A DNA stretch of 5,731 bases from an uncultured Eubacteriaceae bacterium. GTDB lineage: Bacteria; Bacillota; Clostridia; Lachnospirales; CAG-274. The translations under genes and the position numbers were made by a program. The stretch is taken from positions 1-5,731 of the forward strand of contig CALIRN010000293.1 of assembly GCA_938042265.1 (NCBI GenBank), read 5' to 3'. This document shows, piece by piece, positions 1-5,235 of the stretch (the first letter of the stretch is position 1; every line of letters starts with the position of its first letter). Under the pieces are notes generated by a model. The model was given only the letters and a program-made list of their open reading frames with translations, made no database searches and was not told the origin of the DNA.

Positions 1-1792
1 TGCTTTCTGTTGTGCTTTCTGTTGTGCTTTCTGTTGTGCTTTCTGTTGTGCTTTCCGTTGTGCTTTCCGTTGTACTTTCTGTTGTGCTTTCCGTTGTACT
101 TTCTGTTGTGCTTTCCGTTGTACTTTCTGTTGTGCTTTCTGTTGTACTCTCTGTTGTACTTTCCGTTGTACTCTCTGTTGTACTTTCCGTTGTACTCTCT
201 GTTGTGCTTTCCGTTGTACTCTCTGTTGTACTTTCTGTCGTACTTTCCGTTGTACTTTCCGTTGTAGTATTCTTAGTTGTATCTCCTAAATAAACAAAAT
301 TAACTCCCGACGGATAATACATCTTACTATCTGCATAACTGGATTTGTAGAGATAAACTGTATCTAAATTATTATCATAATTAAAAGGAGCAGAGCCTAT
401 ATATTCTATACTGTCAGGCATTGTTACGGTTTTTAAATTTACACATCTTACAAAAGCATAGCTGTCCAATAACGTTAATCCTTCGGGAATAACCAGATTT
501 TCAAGCACATTATTATAGCTGAATGAGCTTTTATCAATTTTAATTACCGGTATACCGTCTATTACCGGCGGTATTTTAAGGTCAACAAGACCTCCGTAGT
601 ACTCTGTTATTGTACCTGTATTTTTATCAAATTCAAAGCTTTCCTCAGGTGCATATTCATAGGCTGAAACAGGGTTTGAGCTTTCACCTACATAATTTAT
701 TACACATCCTCCATCCTCCTTATAGAGAGTTTGTATATCAGAAAAGCTTCCTTTATAGCAATTAATTGTTACCGTCTGTTTTACACCGCTTATCGTAAGA
801 GAATTACTTACTGGATAAGGACCTACACATTTAAGGGTATCAGGCATGGTAATTTCGGTAAGTCTTGTACTTCCAAATGCCATTTCTCCCATCCTTACAA
901 GGTACTGAGGCAATTTTACGGAAGTAATTCTGCTTCCGCAAAAGGCTGAATCATCAATAACCTTAACACTGTCCGGTATGCTTACGGTTGTAAGGTATGA
1001 ATCCTTAAAAGCGCTTTTCCCTATATATTCCAGTGTATCAGGCATTTCAACAAAATTGAGATTAACCGATGAAAAAGCGAAATCTCCTATATTCTTTACA
1101 CCTGCAGGTATTGTATAGTTTCCTTTGTAATTCTTTTTATAAGGATATGCCAAAATTGCACTCATATCCTTTGTAAAAAGCACGCCATCAACATCGCAGT
1201 AGCTTTGGTTTTGACTGTCCACGTAAATTGCCGATAAATTAAAATCCCATGGTGTATTGGTGCCTATATACTCCACTGAAGCAGGTATTGTAAGCTGACT
1301 CAAGCCATTATTGACAAAGCAACTGCTGCCAATATATTTAAGACCTGCAGGCAGAGTAATTTCACTAAAAGCACAGCAGTAAAAATTAGCATCATATATA
1401 TACTCAAGACTCTGTGGCAGGCTTATACTTGAAAGCTCTGAGCACAGATAAACCGCATTTTTATTTATGACAGTTACTCCCTCAGATATAGTTAATGATG
1501 TCAGCGATGAGCAGCCATAAAAAGCTCTTTCTCCTATTGCCGTTACATTTACACCGTCAAGCTGAGAGGGTATAACTGCAGATGTAACGGTGCTGTCACA
1601 TCCTACTACAACACCATTTTTAATATAAATATTACCTCCCTCAACAGGATATGCGGTACCGTCTGTTGTACCGTAAGCCTCGATTTTGTTTTCTTCCTTA
1701 TAGCTGTTCCCCTGTGCATAGGAATAAGCACACATGCCTGTTGACACAAAAGTCATAATCAAAGCCGCACTTATAAATTGTTTAATCTTCAT
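1..1792 (-). CDS. Secreted BspA-like leucine-rich-repeat surface protein with TTES-repeat stalk (3' end cut by window)
   Basis: Reading from ATG 1792-1790 gives 597 codons with no stop before the window edge. The start is supported by GGAGG at 1798-1802, five bases upstream, and by a signal peptide: basic n-region (MKIK), hydrophobic core at about residues 6-22, likely signal peptidase I site after S-Y-A26. Residues 58-330 hold about ten leucine-rich repeats of the BspA/TpLRR (LRR_5) type, recognised by the pattern L-x-x-[IV]-x-[IL]-P-x-x-[VL]-x-x-I-G-x-x-A-F, with the usual non-repeat insert (YVDSQNQSYCDVDGVLF) near 190-206. A linker (340-390) leads to a second LRR block (392-502). Residues 510-597 are 22 copies of TTES. 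Family knowledge suggests an extracellular role in adhesion or host or substrate binding; the Thr/Ser/Glu tail is probably an extended, possibly glycosylated spacer towards an anchor outside the window. Ligand and anchor type are unknown. The mature part carries several cysteines, mostly at the C-S/C-x position of LRRs. Confidence 0.9.
   Translation of the reverse strand, partial: MKIKQFISAALIMTFVSTGMCAYSYAQGNSYKEENKIEAYGTTDGTAYPVEGGNIYIKNGVVVGCDSTVTSAVIPSQLDGVNVTAIGERAFYGCSSLTSLTISEGVTVINKNAVYLCSELSSISLPQSLEYIYDANFYCCAFSEITLPAGLKYIGSSCFVNNGLSQLTIPASVEYIGTNTPWDFNLSAIYVDSQNQSYCDVDGVLFTKDMSAILAYPYKKNYKGNYTIPAGVKNIGDFAFSSVNLNFVEMPDTLEYIGKSAFKDSYLTTVSIPDSVKVIDDSAFCGSRITSVKLPQYLVRMGEMAFGSTRLTEITMPDTLKCVGPYPVSNSLTISGVKQTVTINCYKGSFSDIQTLYKEDGGCVINYVGESSNPVSAYEYAPEESFEFDKNTGTITEYYGGLVDLKIPPVIDGIPVIKIDKSSFSYNNVLENLVIPEGLTLLDSYAFVRCVNLKTVTMPDSIEYIGSAPFNYDNNLDTVYLYKSSYADSKMYYPSGVNFVYLGDTTKNTTTESTTESTTESTTESTTESTTESTTESTTESTTESTTESTTESTTESTTESTTESTTESTTESTTESTTESTTESTTESTTESTTES
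2..265 (-). repeat. 22 tandem 12-bp repeats encoding (Thr-Thr-Glu-Ser)n, continuing past the window edge
   Basis: Twenty-two contiguous 12-bp units lie in the frame of the LRR gene. The coding-strand consensus is AC(A/G) AC(A/G) GA(A/G) AG(T/C). Only four of the twelve positions vary, and these are the four third codon positions, so all copies encode TTES. Counting from the window edge, units 1-4 are identical, units 6-11 alternate two variants, and units 13-17 alternate two others. The array starts after a short Thr/Asn-rich lead-in (DTTKNT, residues 504-509). Because the unit is a multiple of three, gain or loss of copies would change stalk length without a frameshift. The total copy number is unknown because the array is cut at position 1. 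Confidence 0.97.
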
Positions 1793-1831
1793 ATTTTCCT
1801 CCATAGATATTGTAATAACCGAAACACAATA

Positions 1832-1859
1832 ATAATATCACTTGCCATAAAGCTGTCAA
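1832..1859 (-). promoter_or_regulatory. Sigma-A type promoter of the LRR surface-protein gene
   Basis: On the minus strand a perfect -35 box TTGACA (1859-1854) is followed after 16 bases by TATTAT (1837-1832). Transcription would start near 1825, giving a leader of roughly 33 bases that contains the GGAGG site. The A/T-rich sequence upstream (about 1860-1960) could act as an UP element. I saw no clear operator. The rest of the gap up to the tRNA terminator holds only A/T-rich sequence with weak inverted repeats, such as AAAAAGC 1927-1933 against GCTTTTT 1955-1961. Confidence 0.75.
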
Positions 1860-2044
1860 TTAACATTAAAGAAACACTTATTAATTCAAGGCAAAAAATC
1901 AAATGTAATTTAAATAATTTTTCAAGAAAAAGCCACAATTTTACGTATTTTTAAGCTTTTTTGCAGAAAAATTCATTCCGGGATTACAGATTTTTTGTAA
2001 ATTTATTTTTTATATTAAATCAGTGTTTCTCTAATATTTTAATT

Positions 2045-2083
2045 AAAAAAAATTCGGATTTACATAGGCAAATCCGAATTTTT
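2045..2083 (-). terminator. Rho-independent terminator of the tRNA operon
   Basis: A 14-bp perfect inverted repeat (2048-2061 with 2070-2083, core TTCGGATTT/AAATCCGAA) encloses an 8-base loop. On the minus strand it runs into eight T residues (2052-2045). It begins only six bases after the end of the tRNA-Leu gene, so it closes the Asp-Val-Leu operon. The other strand also has a run of five T after the stem, so it could weakly terminate plus-strand transcription too, but no plus-strand gene is present here. Confidence 0.9.
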
Positions 2084-2088
2084 ATCAC

Positions 2089-2172
2089 TGCCGGTGACCG
2101 GACTCGAACCGGTACGGGGTTGCCCCCGAGGGATTTTAAGTCCCTTGCGTCTGCCAATTCCGCCACACCGGC
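2089..2172 (-). tRNA. tRNA-Leu (anticodon UAA)
   Basis: Class II tRNA of 84 nt. The acceptor stem GCCGGTG pairs perfectly with CACCGGC, followed by discriminator A at 2089. The anticodon stem AGGGA/TCCCT carries loop CTTAAAA with anticodon TAA at 2138-2136, reading UUA and UUG. A long variable arm (CGGGG-GCAA-CCCCG), diagnostic of Leu/Ser/Tyr types, precedes a T-arm ACCGG-TTCGAGT-CCGGT. The 3' CCA is not encoded (the next bases are GTG) and must be added by the CCA-adding enzyme. It is the last gene of a three-tRNA operon, 29 bases after tRNA-Val. UUA is a frequent codon in such AT-rich genomes. Confidence 0.98.
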
Positions 2173-2201
2173 AAAGGAATAAGCTTATATAAAAAATAAA
2201 A

Positions 2202-2274
2202 TGGGAACAATAGGGCTCGAACCTATGACCCTCTGCTTGTAAGGCAGATGCTCTCCCAGCTGAGCTATGCTCCC
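2202..2274 (-). tRNA. tRNA-Val (anticodon UAC)
   Basis: A 73-nt class I tRNA without encoded CCA. Acceptor GGGAGCA pairs with TGTTCCC (one G-U pair) and discriminator A lies at 2202. The D-arm is GCTC-AGCTGGGA-GAGC. The anticodon stem TCTGC/GCAGA holds loop CTTACAA with anticodon TAC at 2241-2239. The T-arm is ATAGG-TTCGAGC-CCTAT. After the discriminator the sequence is TTTTATTT, so CCA has to be added enzymatically. It is the middle gene of the operon, 10 bases after tRNA-Asp. Confidence 0.98.
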
Positions 2275-2284
2275 ATATAAATAG

Positions 2285-2361
2285 TGGCGACCTGGAAGGG
2301 GCTCGAACCCTCGACCTCTGGCGTGACAGGCCAGCGCTCTAACCAGCTGAGCTACCAGGCC
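2285..2361 (-). tRNA. tRNA-Asp (anticodon GUC)
   Basis: A 77-nt class I tRNA with CCA encoded in the gene (2287-2285). Acceptor GGCCTGG pairs with CCAGGTC (one G-U pair). The discriminator is G, the known identity base of tRNA-Asp. The D-arm is GCTC-AGCTGGTTA-GAGC. Anticodon stem CTGGC/GCCAG holds loop CTGTCAC with anticodon GTC at 2327-2325. The T-arm is GAGGG-TTCGAGC-CCCTT. It is the first gene of the tRNA operon, about 25 bases behind the predicted transcription start, and the only one of the three with an encoded CCA. Confidence 0.98.
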
Positions 2362-2392
2362 ACATTTATGTTCACTTATCAGCGACTTTATA

Positions 2393-2421
2393 AGTATAAT
2401 ACATAAATTTGAATATGTCAA
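2393..2421 (-). promoter_or_regulatory. Strong sigma-A promoter of the tRNA operon
   Basis: On the minus strand, perfect TTGACA (2421-2416), a 17-base spacer and TATACT (2398-2393). Seven bases further lies a G at 2386, the likely +1, giving a 25-nt leader before tRNA-Asp. Upstream of the -35 box, about 2425-2460, the sequence is almost pure A/T, as expected for an UP element of a stable-RNA promoter. It separates the tRNA operon from the gyrBA/ncRNA unit, which ends at 2507. Confidence 0.88.
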
Positions 2422-2506
2422 GCACTATTTTAAATTTTTTAGTATTTATTATTGAGCATTACCTGACGGACAATGTCTAAAAAACATATAATTTACTATA
2501 TAAGTT

Positions 2507-2535
2507 AAAAAGGACTGCCGCAAAAGCAGCAGTCC
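2507..2535 (-). terminator. Rho-independent terminator of the candidate ncRNA, probably also of gyrBA
   Basis: On the minus strand GGACTGC (2535-2529) pairs with GCAGTCC (2518-2512). The stem extends inward by a U-G wobble and two G-C pairs to a UUUU loop, 10 bp in all, and is followed at once by five T (2511-2507). On the plus strand the wobble becomes a C-A mismatch and the T-run is interrupted, so the minus orientation is the functional one. It is the first convincing terminator downstream of the gyrA stop, 224 bases away. Confidence 0.88.
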
Positions 2536-2680
2536 GTATTTTATTAATAGAGAGAACCTGACTGATAAAACAAGAAATATGAATTAATTCACATTTCAAT
2601 ACACGCCTTGGGGAAGAGAATGTATAATTAAAAAAATAATAAAATTACACTGTTTTATCAGCCAAGCCTCATTTGCGTGC
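2507..2680 (-). ncRNA. Candidate structured small RNA (about 174 nt) with its own promoter and terminator
   Basis: No open reading frame of note is present. A near-consensus promoter ends exactly seven bases before G2680, the predicted +1, and a terminator ends the unit at 2507. Between them the minus-strand transcript can form a 20-bp helix: 2670-2651 with 2572-2552, an 11-bp perfect part plus 9 bp with three G-U pairs and one bulged U at 2555. Inside it are a 10-bp hairpin with UUAA loop (2597-2588 with 2583-2574, one G-U), a weaker hairpin (2649-2643 with 2629-2621) and an unpaired pyrimidine stretch UUCUCUUCCCC (2620-2610). The G-U pairs would be A-C mismatches on the other strand, which favours a minus-strand RNA. 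I do not recognise an Rfam family. The length and paired ends recall 6S RNA, but the branched interior and separate terminator hairpin do not fit well. A trans-acting sRNA, or a 3'UTR element of gyrA, are alternatives. Confidence 0.65.
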
Positions 2681-2686
2681 TTAAAT

Positions 2687-2715
2687 ATTATACTACAAAT
2701 ATGTACTTTTATCAA
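2687..2715 (-). promoter_or_regulatory. Sigma-A promoter upstream of the candidate ncRNA
   Basis: On the minus strand TTGATA (2715-2710), a 17-base spacer, and a perfect TATAAT (2692-2687). A G lies at the expected +1 position, 2680. It sits 44 bases past the gyrA stop codon, and nothing but the structured RNA lies between it and the next terminator. Chance AT-rich matches occur in such genomes, but box quality, spacing and the structure that follows make this a good call. Confidence 0.78.
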
Positions 2716-2758
2716 GATACAATTTGCAATTAAATATTTAATACATTAATTTATAATT

Positions 2759-5221
2759 TTACTGATTTTCCTCGTCCTCCACACAGTCCTCGCTTATTTT
2801 TGCAATACTCATTACGGTAACACCATTATCAATGTTAATAAGCTTAACACCCTGTGCAATTCTGCCTACAGTGGAAATATCCTTTACTCTGATACGTATA
2901 ATCACACCCTCGCTTGTTACAAGCATAAGCTCCTCATTATCATTAACCATGGCTATGCCTACGGCATTACCTGTTTTTTCCGTAACCTTATATGCCTTAA
3001 GACCCTTACCGCCTCTTGACTGCACACGGAAGCTGTCTGTATCGGTACACTTACCGTATCCATTTTCACTTACAATAAGCAGCTTTAAGCCATCCTCTAT
3101 AATCTCTGCGCCTATAACCTCATCACCGTCATTAAGGGTAATTGCCTTAACACCTGCAGCAGTTCTGCCAAGGTTTCTTAAATCTGACTGACTGAAACGT
3201 ATTGTCATACCAAACTTTGTTGCAACAAAAATATCCTTGTTTCCGTCAAGCTTACGCACTGCAATAAGCTCGTCATTATCCTTAAGATTAATGGCTCTTA
3301 AACCGCTGCGTCTGATTCTTTTAAAGCTGTCGGCGCTGATTTTTTTAATAACACCGCTTTTTGTAACCATAACAAAGTTTGTATTTTCATCAACATGCCT
3401 TACTGTAATAATTTCGCTTATTTTTTCACCCTCGTCAAGGTCTATAACATTAATAACGGGTGTACCTTTGGCATTTCTGCCTGCCTCAGGTATTTGCCAT
3501 GTTTTTGTACGGTAAACCCTGCCTGTATTTGTAAAATACAGTATATGGCTGTGATTTGAGCTTAGGAAAATATCCTTTACACAGTCCTCATCTCTTGTCT
3601 GCATACCTATAATACCTTTACCGCCTCTGTTCTGGCTCTTATAGGTATCAAGAGGTATTCTTTTAATATAATTCATAGAGGTCATTGTAATTACGCTCAT
3701 TTCGTCCTCAATGAGATCCTCCATATCAATCTCGCCCATATCCTGAACAATGGATGTAAGCCTATCATCACTGAAACGGTTTTTAATTTCAACAATTTCT
3801 CCCTTAATTACCTCATAAAGCTTATTTTCATCTGAGAGAATAAGCTCATATTCCGCAATTTTTGTCTGGAGTTCCGCAAGCTCGTTTAAAAGCCTGTCCC
3901 TTTCAAGACCTGTAAGAGCTATAAGACGCATATTACAGATTGCCTCTGCCTGAATATCAGTAAATTCAAATCTTGCAATAAGTTTTTCCTTAGCCTCGGA
4001 TTTAACCTGTGAGTTCCTTATAATATTAATAACCTCATCAATATTGTCAAGAGCTTTTACAAGTCCCTCAACGATGTGTATACGTGCTTTTGCCTTATTA
4101 AGGTCAAAACGTGTACGTCTTGTTATAATTTCCTCCTGATATTTCAGGTAGTAATCCAGCATTTCCTTAAGGTTAAGAATACGGGGTATACCGTCAACTA
4201 TGGAAAGGAATATAATTGAGTAGGTTTCCTGCAGCTGGCTGAACTTATAAAGCTGATTTAAAACAATCTCAGCATTTGCATCTTTTTTACACTCAATAAC
4301 AATCTTTATTTCAGCCTTCTGGCTGTAGTCATTTACATCACTGATACCTTCAATACGCTTATCCTTTACAAGGTCTGCAATCTGCTTTATAAGCTTTTGC
4401 TTGTTAACCTGATAAGGTATCTCTGTTACAATTATTTCTTCCCTGCCGTTAGGCTTTGTTTCAATTTCGGCTCTTGCTCTTAATTTAAGCTTACCCCTGC
4501 CCGTTCTGTATGCGGAGGATATGCCTGCCGTACCGTAAATTATGCCGCCTGTAGGAAAATCAGGACCCTTTACTATAGACATAAGCTCGTCAATCTCAGT
4601 TTCCCTATGTTCCTCAATATGATTGTCTATGGTTTTAATAATTGCATTTATAATTTCGGTAAGGTTATGTGGAGGTATATTTGTTGCCATACCTACAGCA
4701 ATACCGCTGGAACCGTTTACAAGCAAATTAGGTATACGTGAAGGAAGTACCGTAGGCTCTTTAAATTCACCGTCATAGTTATCAATAAAGTCAACCGTGT
4801 CTTTATCAATATCTCTGAGCATTTCCATACTTATACGCTGAAGCTTTGCCTCGGTATAACGTGATGCTGCTGCACCGAAGCCATCAATTGAACCAAAGTT
4901 ACCGTGTCCGTCAACCAGCATATAACGCATATTGAAATCCTGCGCCATTCTTACCAATGCATCATAAATTGAGGAATCACCGTGAGGGTGATATTTACCC
5001 ATTGTATCACCTACAATACGGGCACATTTCTTATAACCCTTTGATGGATCCAAATTAAGCTCATTCATAGCATAAAGAATACGTCTTTGAACAGGCTTAA
5101 GTCCGTCACGTACGTCTGGCAGTGCTCTTGCTACAATAACACTCATGGCATAGTCAATGTATGAGCTTTTCATTTCCTCGGATATTTCTATTTCCGTTAT
5201 TTTATCAAATTGATTTTCCAT
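2759..5221 (-). CDS. gyrA: DNA gyrase subunit A
   Basis: Complete 820-residue GyrA, the usual length in Firmicutes. With GyrB it forms the A2B2 type II topoisomerase that introduces negative supercoils using ATP; GyrA cuts and rejoins DNA and wraps it. The winged-helix/tower breakage-reunion domain spans about residues 10-500. The catalytic tyrosine is Y122 in the R-Y-T-E motif, and numbering matches E. coli there. The quinolone-determining region has the sensitive-type residues S83 and D87 (HGDSSIYD). The C-terminal wrapping domain (about 510-805) shows a GyrA box QNRGGKG at 530-536 and six blade signatures (530, 581, 637, 685, 735, 786), which argues for GyrA rather than ParC. An acidic tail (EDCVEDEENQ) ends the protein. 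The ATG is chosen because AAGGAG lies 8 bases upstream. Residues 115 (F) and 120 (S) beside the active tyrosine differ from E. coli (D, M). No terminator lies directly after it. Confidence 0.98.
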   Translation of the reverse strand: MENQFDKITEIEISEEMKSSYIDYAMSVIVARALPDVRDGLKPVQRRILYAMNELNLDPSKGYKKCARIVGDTMGKYHPHGDSSIYDALVRMAQDFNMRYMLVDGHGNFGSIDGFGAAASRYTEAKLQRISMEMLRDIDKDTVDFIDNYDGEFKEPTVLPSRIPNLLVNGSSGIAVGMATNIPPHNLTEIINAIIKTIDNHIEEHRETEIDELMSIVKGPDFPTGGIIYGTAGISSAYRTGRGKLKLRARAEIETKPNGREEIIVTEIPYQVNKQKLIKQIADLVKDKRIEGISDVNDYSQKAEIKIVIECKKDANAEIVLNQLYKFSQLQETYSIIFLSIVDGIPRILNLKEMLDYYLKYQEEIITRRTRFDLNKAKARIHIVEGLVKALDNIDEVINIIRNSQVKSEAKEKLIARFEFTDIQAEAICNMRLIALTGLERDRLLNELAELQTKIAEYELILSDENKLYEVIKGEIVEIKNRFSDDRLTSIVQDMGEIDMEDLIEDEMSVITMTSMNYIKRIPLDTYKSQNRGGKGIIGMQTRDEDCVKDIFLSSNHSHILYFTNTGRVYRTKTWQIPEAGRNAKGTPVINVIDLDEGEKISEIITVRHVDENTNFVMVTKSGVIKKISADSFKRIRRSGLRAINLKDNDELIAVRKLDGNKDIFVATKFGMTIRFSQSDLRNLGRTAAGVKAITLNDGDEVIGAEIIEDGLKLLIVSENGYGKCTDTDSFRVQSRGGKGLKAYKVTEKTGNAVGIAMVNDNEELMLVTSEGVIIRIRVKDISTVGRIAQGVKLINIDNGVTVMSIAKISEDCVEDEENQ

Positions 5222-5229
5222 TTTTGCTT

Positions 5230-5235
5230 CTCCTT
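5230..5235 (-). promoter_or_regulatory. gyrA ribosome binding site abutting the gyrB stop
   Basis: AAGGAG on the minus strand follows the gyrB TAA (5238-5236) without a gap and stands 8 bases before the gyrA ATG. Ribosomes finishing gyrB would cover this site, so translation of the two subunits is probably coupled, which would help keep a 1:1 ratio. It fixes the gyrA start. Confidence 0.85.

Noticed and set aside
10..293. Plus-strand open frames across the repeat array, encoding Leu-Ser-Val-Val or Cys-Phe-Pro-Leu repeats
   Set aside because: They are by-products of a 12-bp repeat without stops. No ribosome binding site or promoter is seen, and the minus-strand frame continues into a long signal-peptide-bearing LRR protein.
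731..949. Plus-strand 72-residue open frame inside the LRR gene
   Set aside because: It is antisense to a clear coding region, has no domain, and has no good start signal.
1891..1964. Inverted repeat GCAAAAAA / TTTTTTGC upstream of the LRR gene as an operator
   Set aside because: It is low complexity in A/T-rich DNA with a long spacer, and is likely chance.
1961..2421. Short open frames overlapping the tRNA genes on both strands
   Set aside because: Their sequences are translations of the tRNA genes and terminator (for example the GDRTRTG and LVAQLVRA strings commonly produced by tRNA DNA), not proteins.
2562..2661. 11-bp inverted repeats as ends of a small transposable element (MITE)
   Set aside because: No target-site duplication is visible next to the repeats. 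The pairing continues outward through G-U wobbles, which fits an RNA helix and not DNA transposon ends.
2507..2680. Firm assignment of the ncRNA to 6S RNA, tmRNA, SRP RNA or RNase P RNA
   Set aside because: Length and paired ends recall 6S, but the branched interior and separate terminator do not match. No tmRNA tRNA-like ends, SRP GNAR loop motif or RNase P core motif was seen.
2671..2680. c-di-GMP-type riboswitch, suggested by the string CACGCAAA
   Set aside because: The conserved GEMM core elements and tetraloop receptor are missing, and no coding gene follows under its control.
2832..3515. Plus-strand open frames opposite gyrA
   Set aside because: They are shadows of the highly conserved gyrA coding frame, with no signals of their own.
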